This document shows, piece after piece, positions 24,360-31,763 of a stretch of DNA of 38,401 nucleotides. This DNA comes from JBNKEI01 sp050288705 (GTDB lineage: Bacteria; Myxococcota; Myxococcia; Myxococcales; UBA5297), in the NCBI GenBank assembly GCA_050288705.1, contig JBNKEI010000146.1, forward strand, positions 1 through 38,401, written 5' to 3'. The notes under the pieces were generated by a model. That model was not told where the DNA came from. It did not search any database and saw nothing but the letters and a program-made list of their open reading frames with translations. Made by a program: the position numbers and the translations under genes. Position 1 is the stretch's first letter. Each line of letters begins with the position of its first letter.

Positions 24360-24772
24360 TTCAACGATTGGAAGTGGCGCGCCAGGCGTTGGCTACATTT
24401 GAAGAACTAACCGGAATTGCTCATCCCACCACGGTGGAGCGCGATGCTGCCATTCAACGTTTTGAATACACTTTAGAAGCCAGTTGGAAATGCGTGCAAC
24501 GTTATCTTCTGCAAGTAGAAAAGATTAGCTCCGCATCGCCCAAAGCAGTTACTAGAACGTCGCGTGAACTTGGATTACTAGACGATCGTCAAACTGTGCT
24601 GGCTCTGGCTATGTGTGATGATCGTAATCTTACTTCCCACACTTATAACCAAGCTCTCGCTCAACAGCTATTTGGTCGCTTAGCGGGATATTCTTTGTTA
24701 ATTAGAGTTTGGCTTGACGCCCTGGAAACGCGGCTCAGCGCTGATGGCGATACTGGCTCTTACAAAGAGTGA
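24347..24772 (+). CDS. hepT: HEPN-domain toxin (HepT-like)
   Basis: This 141-aa all-helical protein of the HI0074/HEPN type carries RNLTSHTY, an exact RX4HXY motif: Arg and His form the RNase site and the Tyr is the residue AMPylated by the partner MNT protein in type VII toxin-antitoxin systems. The N-terminal ERDAAIQRFEYTLEASWKCVQRYL is the usual substrate-binding helix. All motif residues are intact, so toxin activity is expected. It ends immediately before a convergent small gene. Confidence 0.87.
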   Translation: MERLIQRLEVARQALATFEELTGIAHPTTVERDAAIQRFEYTLEASWKCVQRYLLQVEKISSASPKAVTRTSRELGLLDDRQTVLALAMCDDRNLTSHTYNQALAQQLFGRLAGYSLLIRVWLDALETRLSADGDTGSYKE

Positions 24773-25039
24773 TCAATTTTTTTTCGAGCTTGATTTGCTT
24801 GCTGTATCGATATGAGTGCTAGAGCCGGCGCGACTTCTACAGTCAAGTTGACTTTTATTCTCAAAAGCACTGCGTTCGAAACCCTTGCCCGTTGAAGAAA
24901 CAATTGAGGGTTGCGCCTTAATTTCTCCAGTATTTAACGCTGTTATGTGATTTTGCTCAGGAGATCCATTAACCGAATGACTATGACTTGATGACGAGTA
25001 ATTATCATAACCAGGGTATTGAAAACCTGCAGGACGCAT
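24773..25039 (-). CDS. Small Ser-rich protein of unknown function (effector-like)
   Basis: This 88-aa protein is rich in Ser, Asn, His and Lys, has a single Cys, and shows no signal peptide or hydrophobic segment (MRPAGFQYPGYDNYSSSSHS). AAGGAG at 25049-25054 with 9-nt spacing strongly supports the start. The leader resembles that of the gene at 26575-27675 (about 21 of 27 positions). I recognise no family. The composition is like the N-terminal regions of the papain-like and amidase-like proteins in this window. The 276-bp gap upstream (25040-25315) holds only this leader and unconvincing frames. Confidence 0.6.
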   Translation of the reverse strand: MRPAGFQYPGYDNYSSSSHSHSVNGSPEQNHITALNTGEIKAQPSIVSSTGKGFERSAFENKSQLDCRSRAGSSTHIDTASKSSSKKN

Positions 25040-25315
25040 AATTTATTTCTCCTTAAATTATTGTTTGAATATTTATCGCTAGAATGGTGGCATTCTCCAA
25101 AATTCGAGAATAGGAGGAGTAAAAACTGGAGAATAACATGTTGAGCGCATCGATCGGAGCAATTCTTCTGCAAAGTGAGCAAAAATTGGCTTAACGAATT
25201 GGTGAAGTTCACTCCAACGGCGAAGCACATGCTCGATTAGCTTTTCTCGCGGTTTGTGCCAGTTTTTTGTTGAGCTCACGGCTAAAAGCAATCGAGTCTA
25301 GCTCGTGGTGCCTTA

Positions 25316-26398
25316 TCACCGGCCAGCGGCAGTACGTAGTGAGCTCGCCGGTAATCGATCCAGTGTGGTGAGCTGATAGTCTCTGGAACCCATTCCGAGT
25401 GATTCCCCGTAGGCGAGCGCGCCCCTCCCTCGGCGAAAGACTTTGCTACCCGCGCGCTGGTCAAGCAGATCCAGTGCTGCCTGGTCGATGGCCACCGGGT
25501 CGAGTGATGCTAGCGCACCCAGATCGGGGACGAAGGGCTCCATCTTCTTACCTTCGCAGTCACACCCTCGCGTGATATTCATTATGAAGGTGATGTAATA
25601 GAAATGTTTGCCTTGCTGAGCCGCTGCCGCATATTCGGTGAGTCGTTCTCCGAAATGTCGCATGGCAAAGAGCGTTCGCAGAATACTGAAGAAAATGGCT
25701 CCTTGGCGGCAGGCACTCATGCATCCCGCGCAGCCAATACACGTTTTTTCGTCAATGCGGCAACGTTTGTCGACAAGGCGTATCGCTGTTACTGGACAAT
25801 ACCGAACGCAAGCGCCGCAACCGGTGCAACGTCGTTTGCGAATAGTCGGTTTGCTGTTGGCGTGCTGTTCGAGCTTTCCGCCGCGGGAGGCAAACCCCAT
25901 GGCGAGTTGCTTCAGGGCGCCGCCAAATCCGGCCAGGCGATGTCCTTTGAAGTGACTGATGACAACCAGCTTGTCCTGTCGCGCCAGACCTTTGCCAATC
26001 TTGCATCGCCGGAAGTGCTTGCCAGCGATTTCGATGTCTTCGTAATCGCCTCCTTCTTCGCCATCAGCGATCTGAACCGGTAGCCGAGTGAAACCGTGCG
26101 AGTGTGCCAACTCCATGTGATCGGAAGCTCGCATTCTTGCCCCCGAATAGAGGGCGTTGGTTTCGACAAAGGCCGAAGTTGCTTCCTTTGACTCCAAGAG
26201 ATCGATAATGCCGTCGTAGCAGGACGCAGGAAGGAAGGTATGATTCCCCTTTTCTCCAAAATGGACCTTAAGCGGGATGAATTCGCCGGGCTCGATAGGG
26301 CGTGAAGCGAGAAGCGCCTGCAGGAGCTGCTGGCCTGCGGCACGAGCGGCGTCCGTGCTTACGGGAGCGTCCAATGGTATGAAAAAGACCTCCGCCAT
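25316..26398 (-). CDS. DUF362 protein with two [4Fe-4S] clusters
   Basis: This 360-aa protein has an N-terminal and C-terminal DUF362 region (PLKVHFGEKGNHTF, VISHFKGHRLAGFGGALKQLAMGFASRGGK, GALASLDPVAIDQAALDLL) split by a ferredoxin domain with two clusters (Cys191, 194, 197, 201 and Cys220, 223, 226, 230). DUF362 proteins are cytoplasmic iron-sulphur proteins of uncertain redox function. AAGGAG precedes the ATG. It is GC-richer than the core genes and stands alone in the accessory block, so horizontal gain is likely. Confidence 0.88.
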   Translation of the reverse strand: MAEVFFIPLDAPVSTDAARAAGQQLLQALLASRPIEPGEFIPLKVHFGEKGNHTFLPASCYDGIIDLLESKEATSAFVETNALYSGARMRASDHMELAHSHGFTRLPVQIADGEEGGDYEDIEIAGKHFRRCKIGKGLARQDKLVVISHFKGHRLAGFGGALKQLAMGFASRGGKLEQHANSKPTIRKRRCTGCGACVRYCPVTAIRLVDKRCRIDEKTCIGCAGCMSACRQGAIFFSILRTLFAMRHFGERLTEYAAAAQQGKHFYYITFIMNITRGCDCEGKKMEPFVPDLGALASLDPVAIDQAALDLLDQRAGSKVFRRGRGALAYGESLGMGSRDYQLTTLDRLPASSLRTAAGR

Positions 26399-26446
26399 GT
26401 TTTTCTCCTTGCGTCTTTCTAGTTTAGCTAAAAAGGAGGTCTTTTA

Positions 26447-26578
26447 ATGTATCGCAAACTATTTGGCCTGTTCCAGATCTTGTCCCAGCGCGTCTTCTCG
26501 GGGCTGCCATCGCGCTTTGTCTCTAGATCCACGATTGTTTTGCAAGAGCCCAAATTAAGTAGATGGCAGTGGGTCTAG
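26447..26578 (+). CDS. Possible 43-aa small protein behind a very strong ribosome site
   Basis: An ATG at 26447 follows AAAAGGAGGTC, an exact full anti-Shine-Dalgarno match, with 7-nt spacing. The frame gives 43 residues (starts MYRKLFGLFQILSQRVFSG), basic with an amphipathic N-terminal helix, ending at 26578 and overlapping the convergent gene by 4 bp. No family is recognised. It could be a real small protein or the surviving 5' end of a lost gene. Confidence 0.35.
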   Translation: MYRKLFGLFQILSQRVFSGLPSRFVSRSTIVLQEPKLSRWQWV

Positions 26579-27675
26579 AAAAGGTGAATCACTTTGTCCC
26601 ACGCACCGCCTACGCTGTCGGCGACACCGCTTACAACGTCGCTCACGCCGCCGCCGACACCGCTTACAACGTCGCTCACGCCGCCGCCGACACCGCTCAC
26701 AACGTCGCTCACGCCGCCGCCGACACCGTTCACAACATCGCTCGCCACATGTTTAATGTCGTTAACCACGTCGGCAGTACCGACGATCCCTTCCATCACC
26801 AATGCCTCAGCATTTGTGGCAACTCCATTATCGCCCGTCAACTCTCCCCAGTGGCGGATTCCTTCGCGCTGACCAGACAGTGGGCTGGTCGTATCGCGGC
26901 CTTCCAGACCTAGGTAATCGTAGCCCGGACCTACGCCTTGTGCATTGAGGAGATAGCCTGCTGCATCGTGGACGATGCCATGGTAGCTCACCGCCGTATC
27001 GCCGGAGTCGACCGCAATATTGCCAGGTCCCACAAGGCCGCCCGTCGGATTAAGGAGCGCACCAAAAACTGGGTCGATTCCGTAGGCGTCTCCCACCACT
27101 TGGCCATAGCGAAGTTGGTTGGTCGAGCCCATGAAATCGCGATGTTCGCCAACGGAGTTCTCGTTCAGATCCTCGCATTTGTATCCCCGTGCTGCGGCGG
27201 CGTCACTCAGCTCGGTGTACTTCTGATACTCGGCCTTGACCTCGTCGAGCGGGCGACCCCGAATTTTGGCCAAGTCCTGCAGCGCCGAGTCAAGTTCAGC
27301 GCCTGTCGGCCTCTTGTTGAGCCTTCCCATAACGTGGTGCAGTGCACTCGAATTTTCACCTTTGAAATGCTTGTCGATCAGGGTGCGCATATAGTCGTCT
27401 TTGAAAAGGCTGTTCGGGTCGCGCTCCTGAAGACTCGTCGTCGTGTTGCTTGTGTTGCTTGCCTCTTGGCTCACTTCACTGCTCGCGACCGGCTCGCATC
27501 CTCCAAGCAGAATGCTCGAGGGACGCGAGGAGCGGTCGAAGCCATCCGCCACACCAAAGGAGGGGATCGAGGAGTTTCTGTCGCTCGACCTATGTTGAAC
27601 CTCTAGTTTTGTTTCTGGAGTAGAGGGACGCAGATTTGATAAACCCAGACCATGGTATTTAATCGCTACGCTCAC
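26575..27675 (-). CDS. Effector-like protein with GG-GPGN/HDAAGYL motif and glycine-zipper repeats
   Basis: This 366-aa protein starts with GTG at 27675 behind AAGGAG (27684-27689). Layout: a Ser/Thr/Asn-rich disordered-looking region (1-85); a helical domain (90-165, DKHFKGENSSALHHVMGRL, ELDSALQDLAKIRG); a domain at 185-260 with NPTGGLVGPGN, YHGIVHDAAGYL (His236-Asp237) and GVGPGYDYLG; then 11-residue repeats SDVVSGVGGGV (about 312-355) ending GGAWDKVIHLF. The glycine loop plus His-Asp recalls secreted phospholipase A2 but lacks its Cys pairs, so that is only a hypothesis. The repeat tail has a GxxxG glycine-zipper pattern suited to membrane insertion. No signal peptide is visible. The gene is GC-rich compared with its neighbours. 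Confidence 0.7.
   Translation of the reverse strand: MSVAIKYHGLGLSNLRPSTPETKLEVQHRSSDRNSSIPSFGVADGFDRSSRPSSILLGGCEPVASSEVSQEASNTSNTTTSLQERDPNSLFKDDYMRTLIDKHFKGENSSALHHVMGRLNKRPTGAELDSALQDLAKIRGRPLDEVKAEYQKYTELSDAAAARGYKCEDLNENSVGEHRDFMGSTNQLRYGQVVGDAYGIDPVFGALLNPTGGLVGPGNIAVDSGDTAVSYHGIVHDAAGYLLNAQGVGPGYDYLGLEGRDTTSPLSGQREGIRHWGELTGDNGVATNAEALVMEGIVGTADVVNDIKHVASDVVNGVGGGVSDVVSGVGGGVSDVVSGVGGGVSDVVSGVADSVGGAWDKVIHLF
26611..26742 (-). repeat. 33-bp tandem repeats coding for an 11-residue motif
   Basis: Four consecutive 33-bp units encode SDVVNGVGGGV, SDVVSGVGGGV twice, and SDVVSGVADSV. The middle units are nearly identical at DNA level, pointing to recent slippage or unequal exchange. Long Thr/Pro/Ala frames on the plus strand here are artefacts of the repeat. 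Confidence 0.9.
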
Positions 27676-28060
27676 GATAATGTCTCCTTAATTTGCTATT
27701 CGAATAACCCAGCGTTGGAAATCGACTTCAAATGGAATAGCAAAGTGCGCGCCAATAGAATTAACTGGTTTGTGCGAATCTCAAGCCGAAAAGCGAGACC
27801 AAAATAAACGATCATTTTGTACGCTCGAGATACTGGATCGAATTATTCCTGCGCACTATTTGATCGCAGTTATCCCAGCCCGAGTTCGTACGAAGCTAAA
27901 TATCAGCAGCCAAAATCTTTGGCGAAGCAGGTTTATAATTATGAGCGACAATATTAGCTATTGGCAAATTATGGCGAGAATCAGTCGTCCTTTTTCACTG
28001 TTCCTAATAATTTGCTTAATAGAGTTATTTTGCAAAATCGAAGGCTTTTCTTAACGCTCT
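27676..28060. other. Intergenic region with the leader of the glycine-zipper gene
   Basis: These 385 bp contain the ribosome site and leader of the minus-strand gene ending at its left (27676-27706 resemble the leader at 25040-25071). A 94-codon plus-strand frame (27770-28054) ends in a hydrophobic stretch but has no ribosome site and no recognisable similarity. Nothing else was found. Confidence 0.4.
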
Positions 28061-28957
28061 CTAAAGACCAGATCCCGGCAAACCAATAAACGGATCGAGG
28101 GCGCGGTTGAAAGCGTTCGGATTGTCCATCATTAGCCAATGCGAAACCTCTGGGAGAGCCTTCTTGGTTGCCGTCGGGTCGATAGCAGAAATGAGGGTGG
28201 TCGGGAATGGATTGTTCTCCGCCTCGATGCTGAGACGTGGTGCGGTAGTGCGTGCCAGCAACGGCCGAGCATCAGTGATCGTGAAAAGGCCCTTGCGCAA
28301 TGCTGCGAAAGCCGGTGGATCGAGTTTCTCCACCGCATTTAACACTCGTTCTCGTGTGCTCGGGCGCGAATCTGCGAGCATTTCCATAAACGATTCTCGA
28401 ATCTCCTTTTTTCCGAAGCTTGGAGCAGCCTCCCGCTTCATGATGGCCTCGAGTGTTTCGCGAGGAATCGCATGGCAGTCAGCGAAAGCGTCAGCGTAAA
28501 CGAGCCCGAGGATTTTCTCCGGGTGAGCGCTCGCATACGTGGTAAGAACGGCGCCGGACATGCTATGGCCAACCAAATAAAAGCGCTCGATACTGAGCGC
28601 ATTCACAACCGCATCGAGGTCTTCGGCGAGCGCCTCAATGGTGTAAACGCCATCTCGAGCTCGTTCAGATTCGCCGTGGCCGCGTTGATCAAAGGCGATC
28701 GCTCTTCGTTTTGCGCGCACGTGGTCTAACTGAGCGTCCCACGACTCCAGGTCGTTTCCAAGACCATGAAGGAAGATTACCGCTGGATCACCGCTTCCCC
28801 CGTCCGAAACCCGTAACCGTCCCGCTTGCCCCTCTATGAATAGAATGCGTTCAGCCCCAGCAGCATCTGAGGCTTCGGGGCGTAAGCGAGCCGAGGCGCA
28901 ACTCCATGTCATGAGACTCAGCATCGAATACGCACCAACTCGAGAAAAATTCTTCAC
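28061..28957 (-). CDS. Alpha/beta hydrolase with N-terminal signal-like segment
   Basis: This 298-aa protein has the alpha/beta-hydrolase fold: oxyanion region FLHGLGNDLESWD, DQRGHGES, nucleophile Ser132 in VGHSMSG, an Asp region near YADAF and catalytic His in VSHWLMMD. The GTG at 28957 is chosen because AGAGGAGGGAG lies directly upstream; the N-terminus then reads as a hydrophobic signal (MKNFSRVGAYSMLSLMTWSC), possibly a weak lipobox. Codons further upstream look non-coding. It is GC-richer than the adjacent regulator gene and divergent from it, so the AraC-type protein may control it. The substrate is unknown. Confidence 0.85.
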   Translation of the reverse strand: MKNFSRVGAYSMLSLMTWSCASARLRPEASDAAGAERILFIEGQAGRLRVSDGGSGDPAVIFLHGLGNDLESWDAQLDHVRAKRRAIAFDQRGHGESERARDGVYTIEALAEDLDAVVNALSIERFYLVGHSMSGAVLTTYASAHPEKILGLVYADAFADCHAIPRETLEAIMKREAAPSFGKKEIRESFMEMLADSRPSTRERVLNAVEKLDPPAFAALRKGLFTITDARPLLARTTAPRLSIEAENNPFPTTLISAIDPTATKKALPEVSHWLMMDNPNAFNRALDPFIGLPGSGL

Positions 28958-29147
28958 ATCTCCCTCCTCTTTAAAGAAATCCATGGCAATTTTAACTGGC
29001 TGAATTCTGGCGCGACAAGGTAGCTTTAGACAAGGTTTTTTTATCCTAGTAAGTTGGATGGGTGAATTGTTCATGGCATAAAACGGAAATCGCTGTATGA
29101 CTTCGAATCCGAACGGTGCAGAATTCAGATTTATTGGGAGATTGGGT

Positions 29148-30170
29148 GTGAACAAAGGAGAGACTTTACCTGGATCGGCTGAGGCTCGTGCGGAATACTT
29201 TGCTAGAATTCATCGAGTGATGGATTATATTGAAGCTCATCTTGACCAAGAACTTACTCTAGAAGAATTGGCCCGAGTAGCTTGTTTTTCTCGATTTCAT
29301 TTTCATAGAATATTTGGAGCAATAGCTTCGGAAAGTCTGTATCAATTTATTCTTCGTCTTAGGTTAGAAAGAGCAGCTGGTCAATTATTGCATAACCCCA
29401 AAAAAAGCGTAACTGAAATTGCTTTGGATTGCGGATTTGGTAGCTCGGCATCTTTTGCGCGTTCTTTTAAAGCTTTTTTCTCCATGAGCGCATCAGACTG
29501 GAAAAAACATAATAGCAAGAAATGCAAATCGAAAAGCAATCGCTGCAAAGGCATAAATGGCGGGCATGATTACAGTGATGCTACTTTTAAGAATTCAGAA
29601 GACAACTCGGAAGATTCCTTAAAGGCTAACAGCCAATTCTGGAGGGAAAAAATGCCAGCAAATAAAGATATGCCTATGAAAGAATCGCTAGCGGTGCGCG
29701 TGGAAAACCGTTCCCCTATGACCGTGGCCTACGTACGCCACGTGGGACCCTATGTAGGAAACAGCGCTCTTTTTGAAAGCCTTTTTGAAAAACTATTTCA
29801 GTGGGCAGGACCTCGCGGCTTTTTGGGAGAGCCTTCTACCCAAATGCTTTCTTTGAGCCACGACGACCCGAATATTACTGAAGAACGCAAGCTCAGACTT
29901 AGTGTTTGTGTAACTGTTCCACCAGGGACTACTGTCGACGGCGAAGTGGGCATTATGGAAATCCCTGGTGGCAAATATGCCCAGGCGCTTTTCGAGCTGG
30001 ACACAAGCGAATTTACAGCGGCTTGGACCTGGGTATTTAGAAAATGGATGCCTGAAAGCGGTTTCCAACCAGATGATCGTCCTTGCTTCGAGATTTATCT
30101 GAAAGATCCTAAGCAGCATCCTGAAGGCAAGCACCAAGTAAAAATATGCGTAGCCGTAAAGCCGATGTAA
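29148..30170 (+). CDS. AraC-family regulator fused to a GyrI-like ligand-binding domain
   Basis: This protein of about 340 aa has an N-terminal AraC DNA-binding domain with two helix-turn-helix motifs (LTLEELARVACFSRFHFHRIF and VTEIALDCGFGSSASFARSFKAFF), a Lys/Ser/Asn linker of about 60 residues, then a GyrI-like domain (AVRVENRSPMTVAYVRHVGPY to the C-terminus). Such Rob/SoxS-like fusions bind small hydrophobic molecules and activate efflux or detoxification genes (family knowledge). The GTG at 29148 has GGGAG 7 nt upstream; the ATG at 29097 is an alternative. It is divergent from the hydrolase, a likely target. Confidence 0.87.
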   Translation: MNKGETLPGSAEARAEYFARIHRVMDYIEAHLDQELTLEELARVACFSRFHFHRIFGAIASESLYQFILRLRLERAAGQLLHNPKKSVTEIALDCGFGSSASFARSFKAFFSMSASDWKKHNSKKCKSKSNRCKGINGGHDYSDATFKNSEDNSEDSLKANSQFWREKMPANKDMPMKESLAVRVENRSPMTVAYVRHVGPYVGNSALFESLFEKLFQWAGPRGFLGEPSTQMLSLSHDDPNITEERKLRLSVCVTVPPGTTVDGEVGIMEIPGGKYAQALFELDTSEFTAAWTWVFRKWMPESGFQPDDRPCFEIYLKDPKQHPEGKHQVKICVAVKPM

Positions 30171-30450
30171 GGCAAAATTCGAAAGTGGTCGGGATGCTGG
30201 CCTAAAGCAAATGCAAAAGGAGGGGTTTCCCTGGCCATGTAATTCGTATTCAGTTTTTGCTGTCGCCTAAGCAACAAAAAAACTCACATCAATGTGTTGT
30301 TGAATCCTGGCGAAAAGGAAGTCGGCCGGTTATAGTTGAAACACACGCAATCCACCGAGTGCTACCGCAAACGAACCGACTCGATCGCAAACCGTTATTC
30401 TAGCGGTTGGCGCACAATATCGAATCGTCTTTTAGTCAAGGGAGAATTAT

Positions 30451-30894
30451 ATGAATGTTGGGGCCAGTAGTAGCAAGTCAAAAAAAGGCGTGAAATGGGT
30501 TGATAAGCCAAAAAGCGTCATAACTCGGATTGGCAATGCAATCACTAACCAAAACCAGAGCCCCGTTACGGGTACGAAACACATCGAGTACGAAGATGCA
30601 GGTCGACGGGCTGGCGATAGCTACCGGAGTGTGGAACAGCATCGTAAGGACGTGTTTTCGGAAGCAATCATCCAAAGGACCGGATCCTCGCTTGGCAAAG
30701 AAACCTACAAACAGATCGTAAGCCGTTATCCAGATACAAGTGATCCCCAACTTGACGCTGCGATTCTACATCCCGACACGAACGCCGAGTGGGCTCGATC
30801 CACGTATTCCGGCCCAGTGGCGCGAAGCTCAGGCGCAAGCCATAATCACGCTCCTAGGCGCCCAAGCCAGAAACCAGAAAGTTCAAATAGATAA
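30451..30894 (+). CDS. Small hydrophilic protein of unknown function (effector-like)
   Basis: This 147-aa basic protein starts MNVGASSSKSKKGVKWVDK behind AAGGGAGA. It has a Lys/Ser-rich N-terminus, a central helical stretch (HIEYEDAGRRAGDSYRSVEQHRKDVFSEAIIQRTG) and a His/Pro/Ser-rich tail. It contains no Cys, no signal peptide and no hydrophobic helix. A short dyad AACCG..CGGTT (30390-30408) lies about 45 bp upstream and could be an operator. No family is recognised. Composition and setting resemble the neighbouring effector-like genes. Confidence 0.6.
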   Translation: MNVGASSSKSKKGVKWVDKPKSVITRIGNAITNQNQSPVTGTKHIEYEDAGRRAGDSYRSVEQHRKDVFSEAIIQRTGSSLGKETYKQIVSRYPDTSDPQLDAAILHPDTNAEWARSTYSGPVARSSGASHNHAPRRPSQKPESSNR

Positions 30895-31004
30895 CGATTA
30901 ATAGGACTGAATTTTCGAAGCCCGTCACCTGCACGAGAGCCTAGGGTGGCCAACACCAAAGTTGCGCCTGTGGGCCCCCAGCGGGCTTGACTGTCGCATA
31001 CCAT

Positions 31005-31027
31005 ACATAAGCTGCGTCTAATGAGAG
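31005..31027. other. Second copy of the ACATAAGCTG..TGAGAG motif
   Basis: ACATAAGCTG (31005-31014) followed by TGAGAG (31022-31027) mirrors 20004-20029, in the same orientation and about 11 kb away. See that entry; it may be a relic of a site-specific recombination site. Confidence 0.25.
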
Positions 31028-31074
31028 AAGGACCTTCTAATTCCGGTATTTTTCGTTAAGAGCAACGTTTACAG

Positions 31075-31103
31075 ACGTCAGAAAAGGGCTGTTTCTCTGA
31101 CGT
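31075..31103. promoter_or_regulatory. Dyad in the leader of the 31151 gene
   Basis: ACGTCAGA (31075-31082) and TCTGACGT (31096-31103) are perfect inverted 8-mers with a 13-nt loop, 47 bp upstream of the next start codon. They could form an operator or an mRNA hairpin. The rest of the 256-bp gap from 30895 holds only the motif at 31005-31027. Confidence 0.35.
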
Positions 31104-31150
31104 ACCTAAAAGTCCATGGGCGAATCGAATCCATGAAAGGAAATTTCTCA

Positions 31151-31702
31151 ATGATATCTTCAGGTGTTAGATCACATACAACAATCAAATATAAAGCTTC
31201 GGAAGATTCTCAAACCACCAAAGCTAAAGCTACCGCTTCTACACGACATGACAGTTCTGTTTTGAGCCGGGCTATTGCCGCACAGCGTCTGGAATTGTTC
31301 GAACAACCCAGTTCATCCAAAGACCTGCGACTGATTGCCCTGGATAAGCTACAGCAGCGTGGTTTTAGACCAGCGCTGGGCGGGCTTGAAATTCCACTAA
31401 CAGGTAAAGCAATGGGTGGAATGCCTAAGAGGATAAACGCCTACTATTATCCCGGAGCTGCATCGGAATCAACGCGGCAAGAATTTGGTGGACCTGCCGC
31501 GGAAAAACAGCAAGAGATTAACGACAAGAAAGAATTTATCGCAGAACTAAGAGAAGAACTGGCAGCAGGAGGTACCACAGAAGTGCAGACCAGACTTAAT
31601 AGGCAAGCTCTCCAACAAGCTCAAAATGAGCTTGCAACTCTCCAAGCTGAATATAGGCGAATTCAAGAGCAAGCCAGACAAGCTGAACGTGGAAGAAGAT
31701 GA
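31151..31702 (+). CDS. Unknown protein with Ser/Thr-rich N-terminus and C-terminal coiled coil (effector-like)
   Basis: This 183-aa protein starts at the ATG 31151, behind AAAGGA with about 9-nt spacing; an upstream ATG at 31133 would place that site inside the gene. Residues 1-40 are Ser/Thr/Lys-rich (MISSGVRSHTTIKYKASEDS), residues 45-110 contain ALDKLQQRGFRPALGGLEIPL, and residues 115-183 form a strong charged coiled coil (QEINDKKEFIAELREELA, ALQQAQNELATLQAEYRR). It has no Cys and no membrane segment. The layout is common in secreted effectors and their helpers, but no family is recognised. Confidence 0.6.
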   Translation: MISSGVRSHTTIKYKASEDSQTTKAKATASTRHDSSVLSRAIAAQRLELFEQPSSSKDLRLIALDKLQQRGFRPALGGLEIPLTGKAMGGMPKRINAYYYPGAASESTRQEFGGPAAEKQQEINDKKEFIAELREELAAGGTTEVQTRLNRQALQQAQNELATLQAEYRRIQEQARQAERGRR

Positions 31703-31718
31703 TGAAGTAGATTAGGTT

Positions 31719-31754
31719 CGCTCGACCGAGCTCATTTAATGGCTCGGTCGAGTG
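31719..31754. terminator. Hairpin between convergent genes (likely bidirectional terminator)
   Basis: CTCGACCGAGC (31721-31731) and GCTCGGTCGAG (31742-31752) form a perfect 11-bp stem, extendable to 13 with one G-U pair, around a 10-nt loop. It lies exactly between the convergent stops at 31702 and 31764. No T-run follows on either strand, so termination efficiency is uncertain. Confidence 0.5.
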
Positions 31755-31763
31755 CATAGTTCT

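Noticed and set aside
25079..25291. 70-codon minus-strand frame next to the DUF362 gene, with a helical-looking sequence
   Set aside because: Considered as a transposase relic, but no family motif could be recognised and no start signal is present.
26594..27606. Long plus-strand frames rich in Thr/Pro/Ala opposite the glycine-zipper gene
   Set aside because: They arise from the 33-bp repeats and high GC; the minus-strand frame has the ribosome site and a coherent domain layout.
27770..28054. 94-codon frame with a hydrophobic C-terminus
   Set aside because: No ribosome site, no family pattern, AT-rich intergenic setting.
31106..31135. CGAATCGAATCC stretch resembling a tRNA T-arm end
   Set aside because: No matching acceptor, D or anticodon arms upstream.
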